64,000 nt of DNA, taken from assembly GCA_021209875.1 (NCBI GenBank), contig JAGYVD010000001.1, positions 5,580,001-5,644,000 on the forward strand, written 5' to 3'. Shown one piece after another: positions 25,101-35,623 of the stretch (positions are counted from its first letter, which is position 1; each line of letters starts with the position of its first letter). The notes below the pieces were generated by a model that saw nothing but the letters and a program-made list of their open reading frames with translations, was not told the origin of the DNA and searched no databases. This DNA comes from Rosellinia necatrix (Eukaryota; Ascomycota; Sordariomycetes; Xylariales; Xylariaceae). The position numbers and the translations under genes were made by a program.

Positions 25101-27966
25101 CTTCGGCGAATCCCGCCACGCCTGGTGGTTTTGGTCGACAGCTACTACCTTCTATCGGTGAAGTAGCCGCCGCCGCCGCCGCCGCCGAGGGACATTCACG
25201 CAATGCGATGCAGAGCCCGTCTGTCGGGACCGCCCCAGATGTATCCCAGGCTCGTCCTAGAGAACACACTCGACGAGTCTCCAACGAACAGTTCAACGCC
25301 GGCCTCTCTCTTACGCGAGCCTCCACAGCAAGCCCAATGATTAGGGATAGCAGCAGCCGCAAGGAGGCGCCACCGCCATCCCCGTCACCGGAATCGCTCC
25401 AAGCTTTGATGCAACAGGGCCGCTCTAGCCGGAACGGCGCGCGGGATCGTAGGCCCGAGGGGATGGAGCTCAAGCTCAACTCGCTCGACGCGACCATGGC
25501 TGGCGACGTGACCTCCCCGGAGCAGTCTGTCGCGTCGTCGGCGCGCTTCCACTGGCCCACGCGCAGGCGCGGACCCGGCTCGGTGGCCAGCTCCGTCACG
25601 TCGAATTCCAGCGCGGGACGGAGCTACCGGATGAACTACACCACTGCGGCGAACCGGGGCCTCAACGACTATATCCACAGCCTGGAGACGGCCCAACATT
25701 ACTCCAAGAAGCAACGCAGCCGCGAGAGCAGCCGACACCGTCAGGAGGAGCGTTCCGGACGGAGCCGCGAGAACAGCCGGAGCCGCAAGGCCAGAGAGGG
25801 TTCGGAAGACCGAGGCCGAGGCGCGGCGAGAAATTGGACGCCCAAGCCAGCCAAGCGCTCCCCCACCTCCCCGGTCCCCATGTCGCCCGAAGAGCTTATC
25901 AACCTCGCCACCTCGCAGCAGGTTGACATACAGCTGAACGACGAGAGCATGGTTCCTATCAATATCGACACGACGGAGCCGTCCACGGTTCGGAAGTCGA
26001 GCCAAATTCGGAGACTCTCCCCGCGGGGTACCCGCACGTCAAGCCGTACCTCGAGCCGCGCCGGCCGGCACAGGAGCCGCGAGCGGCGCCCCCCCGCGCT
26101 CGAGCTCCGGGGACGAAGCGGCGGTCGAGGCGACGGTTCCATAGTACGGTCGCCGTCGTCGCCGCTGCCCATGTCCAACCAGGCGAAGTTCTACCAAATG
26201 CCGTCGGACGACGACGAGGCCGACTACCAGGCGGCGGTCGAGGCGCAGGAGCAGTTCAGGAGCCGCCACAACCGGAGCGGCAGCGCGAAGGACCCCTCGT
26301 CGCCGGCGGTGACGAAGACGGCACGGGATCGGTCCGAGAGCCGGCGGCGGAGGAACAACAATAACAACAATAACAAGACGCTCCCCGCCGAGGTCGAGCC
26401 CCCGATGCCTGCCCAGGCGACGGTCCCCGTTGTCACCAACACCAACACCACCGCCACCACCGCCCCCACCATCATCACCCCCCCTCGTCCGCAGTGAACA
26501 GCTGACGACGCAGGCCAGCGCGGGCGACCTGAAGAAGATCTCGCTCGAGCGGCAGTTCAAGAAGGAGGCGGCGGCGCGCGAGCTCGAGGAGCGGCGCCAG
26601 TCCCTCGCGCGGCGGCCGTCGGCGCCGCCGATCCTGCACCCGGACGAGCTGTCGCCCGTCGGTGTGCGGTCGCCGAGCGCCTTCGAGCTGCCGCAGACGA
26701 CGTTCGTTCCGCCGCGGGACCTGCCGCCGCGGAGCCAGACGGCCGACTACGCCACGGCGGGCCGGCGGGGGGTCCAACGCCATGCGCGGCCCCAACGGCC
26801 ACGTCATCGGCCTCCCGGCGACGCCCAAGGCCATGCGCCTGCAGTTCCAGAGCGATGGCCGCGGCGGCGGCGGCGGCAGCAAGCCCTCGGTTCCCTCCGT
26901 GCCCGCGAACTACCAGCGGACCTCGCCGCCCTCGTCCGGCCAGGGCTCCCCCAACAAGCCCGGCAACGGCTCCCCGACGAAGATCCCCGAGGACGGGCTC
27001 TTGACCCTGCTCCCCTCCACCGTCTACTCGCCGCCGGCGACGCGCCCCAACATCCCGCGCTGCATGTCGGCCCCGATCCCCGAGGAGCCCATGGGGCCCC
27101 CGTCCTACCCTTCGTTTCAGCATAGCCTACAACAACAACAGCAGCAGCAACAGCAGCAACCCCCTCGCCGCGGCTCCGCTAGCACGCGGAAGATGAGCGT
27201 GGACTCGGCCGCCGGCATGCGCGGCATCGACGAGATCATCGGCGGACGGCAACAGCAGCAGCAGCAGCATCACTCGCGCAAGTCGTCGCGCGACGACATC
27301 CCTCTCCCTCCGCCGCCGCCGCCGCCACCGATCCTGAAGGAGCTGCAGCACCTCGCGATGCCGCCGCCGCCGCCCCCGGCGCCGATCCCGGGCGTGCTGC
27401 GCCCGACGGTGTACGGCAGCCCGGTGGGCACGGGGTCGATCGAGATCGTCATGGACGAGGAGGAGGAGGAAGGGGTGGGCGCATCCCAGCAGCAGCAACA
27501 GCAGCAGCAGCAACAACAACAGGGCGACGTCATCACGGTGGTGGCGGCGCCTATGCAGGAGGCCGTGGTGCCGATCATCACGCCGCCGTCGCGCAACGGG
27601 CACAACCGCGGCCGCAGCAACACGGACAACAGCATCGCCGGCCGCATCATCAGCCGCGCCACGGAGCGCATGCGCTCCGCCAGCCGCGGCCGGAGCAACT
27701 CCATCCTCGGCGGCCGCACCAAGTCGCCCGAGCAGACCTCGCCGTACGAGAGCGTGCCGCCGCCCCCGCCGCCGCCCCCGGCCATGGGGTACAACAGCCC
27801 TCCTCCTCCTCCCCCTCCCTCGGCCACCGTGCTACAGCAGCAGCAGCAGCAGCAGATGCCGTTCCAGATGTCTCAGACCGTCGAGCGGCACCCGCGCGAG
27901 GTCCGCATGGCGTACCAGCAACAGCAGGAGGTTGGCAGCGGCCTGCATCGGAGCGAGATGATCTAA
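22115..27966 (+). CDS. Large WD40-repeat protein with helical domain and disordered tail
   Basis: Six exons: 22115-22292, 22394-22651, 22819-22945, 23041-23353, 23431-24684, 24748-27966. The first ~340 residues read as a beta-propeller (VVSYDAEMTAIVWDLMTGEE, QTDDGDLRVWSVAK, FSDNETLSWDV strands). A serine-rich linker follows, then an all-helical segment at about 520-720 (RILLAKWLGDIGADIM, GRAYVQRLLENGDIHAA, GMGDHNDAIEIYVSHKKFLEA) ending in CFACTGIESSEPW. The last ~1000 residues are low complexity: RS-rich, polyproline and polyglutamine. Propeller plus helical repeats resembles coat or scaffold proteins (Gemin5-, Sec31- or SEA-like), but I cannot assign one. The frame needs removal of one base at three homopolymers (C 23124-23129, C 26478-26484, G 26767-26772). 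The corrected CDS is 5346 nt, 1781 residues. All six exon boundaries keep phase. Confidence 0.8.
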
Positions 27967-30519
27967 ACCTGATTAAAAAAAAAAACCCACCCCCTCTCTT
28001 CCAAAAACCGCGGTGATTTTTTTTTTTGACCGTTTTTATTTTATTTTATACATGATGCATTAACTTGCATGGCGCCGGCGTTTATATATATATATATATA
28101 TATCCGGCCATCTTGGAATTCTCTTCGATCGATACCTATCTTCCTATCGACTTAACCTACCTTATTTGATACCACTACGTTGCCTTTCTACTCTCTACTC
28201 CGTCACTCCCCCTTTCTCGATCGATCGTGACCGAGAAGCGGATGCGTTGTTTTTTTTTTTTTTTATCTATTTATTTATACGTTCCATCCACTCCGCCCGA
28301 GATAGCGGGAAGGCAGGGGTATCGATATTACCATACCTACCTTTCGATCATACGACAGACAGCGCAGGGAGATTGATATTATCGCGAAGAAGAACGAAAA
28401 AGAACGACAGACGCACGCGCGAGAGAACATCTCTCTGCCCCTTCTAGAATCAGACACCACACGCACAACACGCCTTGTATACAACCGTCCACAAGCCACC
28501 GTTATCCCAAGATACCGACGCCGGCAAAACATCTTTCTTTTTTTTTTTTTTCGTCTACTTGTGTTTTTTTTTTCTTCTTCTCTTTTCTTTCCTTGCCTTT
28601 TACGCGAAACCGAACCCCCACCGCGTTGGTTGGTTGGTTGGTTGGTTTGGGCACGAGAAATTATGATTCACGACCTCGAAAGGGAAGAAATGTGATATAC
28701 AGAAATGATAAAAGAGAGATGGGTTTCTTTTTTTTTTTGGAAAGCAAGAAAAGACACGAACGGGAGGGGAGGAAAGGAAGGATGGACGGATGGATGGATG
28801 GATGGAAGATCCGAGAGGGCGAGGCGCCACACCACGCGCACAACGCCACGGAAAAGGGGAAGGAAGGAAGGAAGGGGAGGGAACTTGTACAGACGAAGAG
28901 TGATGAGCGATGCGTTGGAATGAGATGACGGGAAAGGGAAGGCAAAAGGAGATTTCCACTTCCCTTTGATATTTTTTTTTATTTTGGTTTTTTTGCGAAG
29001 AATAGTGCTGCCTCACGGCATCTCTGTTGTCTTTATCTCATCCCCCCTTTTTTTTTCCCTTTTTTTTTTCTTTGCGTTCCATTTTTTTGGTTTTGGAGGC
29101 TTCGTTCTCTTCATCTCTCCATTGGTATTTCTACCTAAATAGCCAGGCAGGCACTTGTTGCCGGCGACCTACTGCATATCGGCTTTGCTTGTGTGTTGCG
29201 ATTGATTTAGTTGGGAATAGGCAGTAGTAGGCAGTTTGGGTAGTGGTTTGAGATAATGAGATAATGCATGTTAACAAAGATTGACCCTTTATTAAAATGT
29301 GATCGATGCGAAAGATGAAATGAATAGGAGAGAATTGATTTGGTTGTGAATGCAAATAGACAACTTGTCCATTGTGTAGGGGTGAAGCACAATTGAGGAG
29401 GATGTTAGGGGGTACCTAAGGCACCTGAGGTGGGGTAGAAGGGGTTCGAGTCTGAGTGTGAGCAACATTTTTAGATCTCAGAAAAAGAGGTATTGACGGT
29501 CGTAAACAATTATTGATGCTATGTTCTATTCTGCTGTGTGTGACACCATTATGGACGTAAGAACAAGGAAGGGAGAGAAGAAAAAAGAAGAAAAGAAAAA
29601 AAAGATAACGGAGTTGACAATCTCCATCTCGAATCGCCACCCCATGTCCCCAAGCCAAACGTGTTCCAGCACACCATGCGACGGGGGAGATACTCTGCAG
29701 CGTGAAACCTCCCTGAAGTATCCTCTCCATTTCCTAGGGCCACCTAATCAACACTGGCTACCCAAGTGGATAGGTGACCACCGCGGCATTTGCGCTGGGC
29801 GCGGCATTGGGGGTTCTTATGGACATGGGTGTGACAGTCCGAGAATTGCAAGCGCCTTCAACCAAATTGACCATTACAGTCAAGGAAATGCGACGTTAAC
29901 TTTCCCCATGTAGCAATCGGCCGAACGGGTGAAATCCGGATAGAGGAATGGGCTGTTCCTATTGGCCGGTTAAATTTACGGGGTGTTGCTCTCTTTTGGT
30001 ACGTACCTAACCTAACCAACCTACCTAGGTAAGCAGCTTACCTGAAGATAAGCGGCGTTATCGCTCCAGGCTCACTCGAGGTTCAATTGAGGCCCCAACC
30101 ATCATGTGTAAGTGATTATCCAAACAGCTGTCGGTCCAGGTCTGCGACAAGAGGTTCTATCCTATTACGCACCCTCCCTCCTCATTCCTTGCCACGATGG
30201 AACTGGTATGGTATGATTTACACAACTCTTTGTAGCCAATTAACAATTACACTACAACAAACTCCCGCCCAACCAGCCAACCAATCTCACAACTCGATCA
30301 TTCCACGAACCATCTTCCATCCCAGTCCATCATCCGACCAGAACACACACACACACACACACCGCCGCCTCTCTCTCTCTCGCGCAACCTCTCCTAAAAC
30401 CACCGGCGGCCAGCCAGCCAGCCAGCCGACCGACCAACCAAACCAAACCAACCGAAACAAGCGAGCGGACGAGCGGGCGGGGCACAAAACCAGCAAGCAA
30501 GCAAGCAAGCAAGCAGGCA
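27967..30519. other. Intergenic region between WD40 gene and PIG-H gene
   Basis: The left part is the likely 3' UTR of the WD40 gene (T-runs and a (TA)n at about 28083-28103). Poly-T and poly-A runs, a TTGG run and GGAT tetramers follow. No supported gene. The last 250 bp are CA-rich ((AC)n at about 30343-30362, CCAG and AAGC tetramers) and directly precede the PIG-H start codon, so they are probably its promoter and 5' UTR. Confidence 0.6.
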
Positions 30520-31392
30520 ATGTTCACGACGACCCCCTACCTCCGGATCCGGCGGCCATCGCCCAGCGCGGCCGAGTTCACGGTCTCGACGCTCCCGCCC
30601 CTGACGGTGCCGCTGCGGCTGACGCTCCTGGCGCTGGACGTGGCGCGGGCGGTGCTCGGGGCGGGGGTCCTGCTCTTCCTGTACGCGGTCTGGGCGCAGA
30701 GCCCGTACGGGACGTTTCCCCCCAACAACCACCACCACAACAATCACAACAATCACAACAACCATAACCACAATGACAATGACAATGACAATGATAATGA
30801 CAAAAAGTCGAGAAGCGCCGCGCACATCATCCTCCTCCTCCTCCACGCCCTCCTGACCTCCCGCCCGGGCGTCCTGGCCGCGGACCTCGCGCGGCGCGCG
30901 GACCCGCGCGCCGCGGCCGCGGCGTGCCTGGCGGCCCTGTACGCGCTGACGCGGCGGCTGCACGCCGAGGAGTCGCTGCTGGTGCTGCGCGGGCTCGGGA
31001 TCCAGACGCGCAGCTCGAGCGTATTATCGTTATCGTTATCGTCATCGTCGTTATTATCGTCTTCGTCTTCGTCTTCTTCGTCGACGCGCTTCATCCCCAC
31101 CGGCAAGATCCGCGACGTGCTCGTCAACGAGGCCTTCTGCGGCTTCGGCGTCCGGCACTGCCTCGTCGTCGTCGTCGACGGCGAGCCCGACCTCGTCGTC
31201 GTCTTCCCGCGCCTACTGCCCCCCCGCCGCGTCGTCGAGAGGGTCTGGAGGGGCGTCCGCGAGTGCTTGTATGAGCGCGGCGCCGGTGCGGGCAGCGGCG
31301 ACTGGGATGCGGGGCTTGGGGAGGGTGATAGTGGTGGTGGTGGTGGTGGAGGAGGAGGAGGAGAGGATACCGGCTTGGATTCGGTGAGTTGA
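30520..31392 (+). CDS. PIG-H / Gpi15 subunit of GPI-GlcNAc transferase
   Basis: Predicted small subunit of the ER complex that moves GlcNAc from UDP-GlcNAc to phosphatidylinositol, the first step of GPI-anchor synthesis. The 290-residue single exon has two hydrophobic segments (about 33-57 and 100-118) and then the PIG-H domain at about 150-255, with EESLLVLRGLGIQT, FIPTGKIRDVLVNEAF, VRHCLVVVVDGEPDLVVVF and RLLPPRRVVERVWRGVRE. Compared with a typical PIG-H it carries two low-complexity insertions: an Asn/His then Asn/Asp run between the hydrophobic segments (about 69-94) and a serine run inside the domain (about 165-188). The C-terminus is a glycine run. A GTGAGT motif sits five codons before the stop, so a further short exon is possible. 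It converges on the Pus3 gene 314 bp away. No gene symbol is given because fungal naming varies. Confidence 0.85.
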   Translation: MFTTTPYLRIRRPSPSAAEFTVSTLPPLTVPLRLTLLALDVARAVLGAGVLLFLYAVWAQSPYGTFPPNNHHHNNHNNHNNHNHNDNDNDNDNDKKSRSAAHIILLLLHALLTSRPGVLAADLARRADPRAAAAACLAALYALTRRLHAEESLLVLRGLGIQTRSSSVLSLSLSSSSLLSSSSSSSSSTRFIPTGKIRDVLVNEAFCGFGVRHCLVVVVDGEPDLVVVFPRLLPPRRVVERVWRGVRECLYERGAGAGSGDWDAGLGEGDSGGGGGGGGGGEDTGLDSVS

Positions 31393-31706
31393 GGTCCGCG
31401 GATGGATGGATGGATGGATGGAAGGGTGGGTGGTGGATGCTTGCTCAGGTGCTCGGTGATATGAATCACGGACTTTGCATGGATAAATTATGGTATGGCG
31501 TCTTAGAGAAGGGTTTTTGGGTTGTTTTTGTTTTGGTATCTGGGTCTTGAAGTCAATGATACCCCTCCTCCTCCCCTTTACGATTGGCGAAGGTTGTCTT
31601 TCGCAATCGAATACACAGTTCTAATCTCTAATCCGATATCTCGCCGGCTTGATCGCTTTCGTGAAATCCCTCAATGACACATGTGCAAGACCCGACACCC
31701 TACTAC
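31393..31706. other. Convergent spacer between PIG-H and Pus3 genes
   Basis: About 314 bp shared by two 3' ends. It contains a GGAT tetramer run at about 31400-31421 and otherwise nothing distinctive. Confidence 0.7.
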
Positions 31707-33866
31707 TTACTCTATGTACACCGCAGCCTCGCCGCACCCCTCTTCGATGCCCCGAATACCATCAATGTCATCGGCATCAGCGACTCCGGCCCCAGCCCCA
31801 GCCCCAACCGCGGCCGCGGCCTCCACCCTCTTCAGCTCGAAGGCCTCACGCATGTGCGCGGCGCTCGCGTACCCCTTCTTCTGCGCGTGCTTGTCGTTGA
31901 CCTCGCCGAACGTCGCCAAGCGATCCTTCTTCAGCAGCGGCACGTACCGCCCGACGCCGCGCTCGCGGCTGGCGCCTTCGAACATGCGCTGCGCGGAGGG
32001 CGGTGGTAGGCGCCGCCGCCGCGGGTCGTCGTCGTCGTCACCACCGCCTTCGTCCGTCCGGCGCAGGGCGGTCCCGGTCTGCGCCGCGATGACGCCGAGG
32101 AGCTGGGCGGCGAGGATCTCGTCCATCTTGCAGTCGCGCCAGACGCCCCAGGCGTGGTTGAAGAGGCCGGAGGTGCCGTAGGCGTCGAGCGCGTTGCCCT
32201 CGCCGACGTACACCCAGCGCATGGCGTCCTTGGCGCCCGTCCCCGTCCCCGTCCCCGTCCCCTTCGTCGTAGTCGTAGTCGTAGTCGTAGTCGTAGTCGT
32301 AGACGTCGAAGCATCTAGTTCGGGGCCAAGATCGGGGAATATACAATCCCAGAGCACGAGCGGCGCCTCGTTGGCGAGGATGTAGGCCGGGCGCCGCGGC
32401 TCGGCCTCGACGTCGAGCAGCGCCTCGATCGCCGACGGCGCCTCCAGGCCCTGCCCCACCAGGAACAGCACGGCCACCATGCACCGGATCTGGTGCCAGA
32501 GGAACGCGGACCCGCGCACGTGGAAGTAGTAGACCTTGGGGAAGCTCTCGCATGGCGGTGGCGACCCGGGGGAGGCCGTCGTCGAGGGCTCCGAAGGGAC
32601 GGCGGCGGCGGCGGCGGCGGCGAGGGAGGGGCATTGGAAGTCGGCGCCGCGCAGGTATGGCAGCCCCGTCTGCGCGTCGGGCACCTCGACGATGTCGCTC
32701 TCGAAGATGCGCCGCTGGAAGTTGGTGAGCTGCTTGCTGCCGTCCATCTTGCAGAAGTTACGGAAGTCGTGCAGGCCCTCGTACTTCTTGGCCGCCGCCC
32801 GCATGGCCTCGATGTCTAGCCAGCCGTCCCTCGGCCTCGGCTTGTCGCCGCCGCCGCCGCTGCGGGCCTTGGGGTCTTCGGGGCCGTGCGGCCGCGGCGA
32901 GTACGCCGGTTGCGTGAAGTAGTAGCGGTACTGCCGCTCCCGGCAGTGGCGTCGCGCGGAGAACTCGGCCGGCGGCGTCGGGCACCATGCCAGGATCCGG
33001 ATGTCTGGCGGCAGTTGCCGGTTTAGGAGTCGCGCGTAGGGTAGCTCATCCAGGACGTCGTTGAATACGCGCTCTGGCACCTCTTCGGTGTCCCCGGGGG
33101 ACTCTTTCACGTCGATACCCTGGGCTATTTGCTCTGGTGTATGCTCTGGTGTTTGCTCTGCCATGGTGGTTCCGTCGCTTCCTACTGCGGGCTTCGCCCC
33201 TGGTGTTTTCGGCAGTGGCCGGTTACTCCTCACTCTGATGCCGATAACCTGGCCAAAGGCGCTCACACCGCGATCCGTCCGGCCGCACTTCGAATACTCC
33301 AACGGCGTCCAGTTCACTTCGTCTGGGTTCTCCGGGAAGATTAGACAGGACCCGACCAGGGCTTTCCAGAGCTCCTCCTCAATAGTTGGGATGTTAGAGC
33401 TGGGCTGGTATTCGAACCCGCCATAGTTCTTGCCCCGGTAAGCAATCTTCAGGGCGATGAGCCTTGTCGAGTATCTGGACGGGTCTATCTGGGCCACTGC
33501 CTTCTTCTTCTTCGTCTTCTTCGGCGACTTTGGCGACTTTGGCGACTTCGGCTGTATCTCTATGTCCCCTCCCATGGAAGACACCAGTCGATCCTTGGCC
33601 CGTATATCGCTCTCCAGCGTCAGAATGCGCTCGATGAGCGCATCCTTGGTCAGTAGACCGTATTTGTCCCGCCCCCCTTGCATTCTTGCCTGTTTTCCGA
33701 CTCTCGCCTGTGCACTGAAGGTGGTGGAGAAATTGGATTGGGCTGCCCGGCGGCCGACGAAGGCTAGTTGTAGCTGGTTCAATCCAGACTTAGGGGCCAG
33801 CCAACTACGACATGCGCTGCCAATGCTGCTGGTGCTGCTGCTGCTGCTGCTGATGAGAGCCCACAT
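31707..33866 (-). CDS. DEG1: tRNA pseudouridine(38/39) synthase, Pus3/Deg1 family
   Basis: Predicted to isomerise uridine 38/39 in the anticodon arm of tRNAs. The TruA-type fold is clear: RLIALKIAYRGKNYGGFEYQ, the catalytic motif YSKCGRTDRGVSAFGQ with Asp at about 198, FSARRHCRERQYRYYF, GLHDFRNFCKMDGSKQ, and FLWHQIRCMVAVLFLVGQG. The uncorrected single exon gives 719 residues. The first ~61 residues are rich in Ser, Arg and Ala with almost no acidic residues, like a mitochondrial presequence. A second Met at about 62 (position 33683, MQGGRDKYGLLTKDALIERI) would give a nuclear/cytosolic form. Insertions include a run of about 13 Thr and Gly-Thr repeats in the C-terminal half. It is divergent from the Rho-like GTPase (485 bp). 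Confidence 0.9.
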   Translation of the reverse strand: MWALISSSSSSTSSIGSACRSWLAPKSGLNQLQLAFVGRRAAQSNFSTTFSAQARVGKQARMQGGRDKYGLLTKDALIERILTLESDIRAKDRLVSSMGGDIEIQPKSPKSPKSPKKTKKKKAVAQIDPSRYSTRLIALKIAYRGKNYGGFEYQPSSNIPTIEEELWKALVGSCLIFPENPDEVNWTPLEYSKCGRTDRGVSAFGQVIGIRVRSNRPLPKTPGAKPAVGSDGTTMAEQTPEHTPEQIAQGIDVKESPGDTEEVPERVFNDVLDELPYARLLNRQLPPDIRILAWCPTPPAEFSARRHCRERQYRYYFTQPAYSPRPHGPEDPKARSGGGGDKPRPRDGWLDIEAMRAAAKKYEGLHDFRNFCKMDGSKQLTNFQRRIFESDIVEVPDAQTGLPYLRGADFQCPSLAAAAAAAVPSEPSTTASPGSPPPCESFPKVYYFHVRGSAFLWHQIRCMVAVLFLVGQGLEAPSAIEALLDVEAEPRRPAYILANEAPLVLWDCIFPDLGPELDASTSTTTTTTTTTTTTKGTGTGTGTGAKDAMRWVYVGEGNALDAYGTSGLFNHAWGVWRDCKMDEILAAQLLGVIAAQTGTALRRTDEGGGDDDDDPRRRRLPPPSAQRMFEGASRERGVGRYVPLLKKDRLATFGEVNDKHAQKKGYASAAHMREAFELKRVEAAAAVGAGAGAGVADADDIDGIRGIEEGCGEAAVYIE

Positions 33867-34350
33867 GCACTCTATCTCTGCCTCTGCCCCTGCCTCTGCC
33901 CCTGCCTACCAAAATAGGTACTTTCGCCTTTTTTTGTGACTCGATATACGATAATTACATTTATGGTCAGTAGAGGAGTTTCTTTCCCCCCCTTTTTTTT
34001 TCCTTTTCTCTTGTCTCTGTTTTCTTTCGTCTTCGCCCAAGTGCAAGTTTATTCAATTGTTTATATCATCAGACGGATGTCAAAGGAAACGAGACAGGTG
34101 CCAGCCAATAAAGCAGGGAGGAATCAAGTAACAAAAATCAAGGTCTGGGTAAAAAGTCTTATCGATAACGTCAACTACCTAAGTACCTACGTGGGTAGTG
34201 GTATGGGGATGGTGGTGCTCAGGTGTCAGTCAGCCACCAGTCAGCCATCATCAGTTCAGCTAGGAGCGGGAATTTATCACAATACATAAACGCCGCCCGA
34301 CGCTCGTCCTATGTGAATAGCGCTGCTAAGAACGGCAATGCGATTATTTG
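33867..34350. promoter_or_regulatory. Divergent promoter region, Pus3 and Rho-like GTPase
   Basis: 485 bp between two start codons on opposite strands, so it must hold both promoters. It contains a pyrimidine-rich block (about 33985-34035, T- and C-runs). No specific binding site can be named. Confidence 0.6.
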
Positions 34351-35059
34351 ATGGAAGGACATATCGTCAAGGTTCTGTTGCTTGGCGATGAGGGTGTGGG
34401 AAAAACAACACTTCTATCGTGCGTTAGAATCCACGTCATGATTGAGCAGCACTGGATGTGGCCATTAACAGATACAACAGCCGGATTCGTGGGGGTCTTG
34501 ATTCTCTCGATGGCCAGGCTCCCGTCACCTTGCTAAAGGACACGGATCAGCCTTTCGTATTTGAGCTCCGTAATAGGAGGCAAGCATATCGTCTTGAATT
34601 CTATGATACTGCCTATCCAGAGGGCTGGCGGCAACTGGAGCCGGACCTGATCCTGCTATGTTATGACATCAGCCAACGGCTGAGTCTCACCAATATGGAA
34701 CGAATTGTCCGTGTCCAGCTCTTCCGCATCCTTCTCTCCGGCTCCAGCTCTAACCTCGATCATCAACCCAGTGGATTAAAGGAGTCCGCAGTGCATTTCG
34801 CACAAGCGATCACGTTCCCATCGTAGTAGTCGGTCTGAAGAGGGATCTGAGATCTGAGACTGACCCGAATGGCGTCATCTACCCTCAGGAAGGATACAAG
34901 GTATCCCAACAGATGAGAGTGGACAAGTACGTCGAATGTTCGGCAATGACGGGTGAGCTGCTCAAGTTGGCGTTTGAGGAGATTTGCAGTACGGCTGCAC
35001 AGACCAAGACCGAAGCAGGTGGCCAGAGTGAAGGGGGGTTGCGTCTCCATGTAGTGTAG
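34351..35059 (+). CDS. Rho-like small GTPase, divergent, no CaaX box
   Basis: Ras-superfamily fold of 196 residues in three exons: 34351-34418, 34472-34706, 34772-35059 (total 591 nt). P-loop GDEGVGKTT at residues 12-20. The second exon gives FYDTAYPEGW where canonical Rho has DTAGQE, so the G3 Gly-Gln-Glu is replaced. Third exon: the GLKRDLR G4 motif (TKxD in Ras, as seen in Rho-like proteins), the Rho-type insertion helix replaced by DPNGVIYPQEGYKVSQQM, and ECSAMTGE for G5. The conserved switch-I effector threonine region is not obvious and the C-terminus (LRLHVV) has no prenylation motif. Hydrolysis is therefore probably altered; this is inference. Exon 1/2 boundaries are the least certain (intron only 53 nt). 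Its stop lies 19 bp from the stop of the opposing Pol III subunit gene. Confidence 0.8.
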
Positions 35060-35078
35060 AGAATTAGTTGGTGGCAGT

Positions 35079-35623
35079 TCAATTAGATGTTTGGGGTTGG
35101 CGCAATTTGGTTCCAGAGATCATGATCGGCCATCTTCTGTGGTTTCCATGCCGTCCCCCCTCTTCTTCAGGCGCCGGTGGAAACTCGCCAAGAAACTCGA
35201 CGATAATCCTGATGATCTCTTCTTGTTGCTCTGCGTCGAACCGTGTCTCCATATCCTCCAACACGGCATTGAGCGCCGCACTCCCGGTGGGCCGCATATT
35301 CAGAACCATGATACATTCGCCCTTGGTGATCTTGTAGGGGCGCAACTTCTGGAGCAGAACAGGGATAGAGGCGGTGTCATATGGCAGAGGCTTCTGGCTC
35401 AGAGGACCGGGAAAAGTCTCGAAGTAGTTGAGCACCTGTGTGTGACTGTTAGCTATGCCGATTGTGTGCATGGCCCGTTCGATTTCTCTACCTCTCCTCG
35501 GAGGGCCTCCAGATTCGGTGGGCCGCGGCGCTTCTGTTCCTGGTACTGCTTGGCTTGGTCGGAGAGGAAGGTGTAGACCTCGACGTTGGTCAAGACAGCG
35601 TTTTGGGCTTCAAGGATCCTCAT
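35079..35623 (-). CDS. RPC17: RNA polymerase III subunit C17 (Rpc9/Rpc17)
   Basis: Predicted stalk subunit of RNA polymerase III, which pairs with Rpc25 and contacts TFIIIB. Two exons: 35623-35492 (44 codons) and 35435-35079; the 56-nt intron has donor GTAGAG and acceptor CACACAG. Total 162 residues. Exon 1 reads MRILEAQNAVLTNVEVYTFL, typical of the N-terminal helix of this family. Exon 2 holds VLNYFETFPGPLS, PYKITKGECIMVLNMRP and ALNAVLEDMETRFDAEQQEE, the HRDC-like domain shared with Rpb4. The C-terminal tail (from about residue 137) is charged and not conserved. The gene ends 19 bp from the end of the GTPase gene on the other strand. Confidence 0.9.

Noticed and set aside
29430..29460. GGTTCGAGTCT resembling a B-box with a GGGGTAGAAGG A-box
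   Set aside because: The two boxes are almost adjacent, too close for a tRNA.
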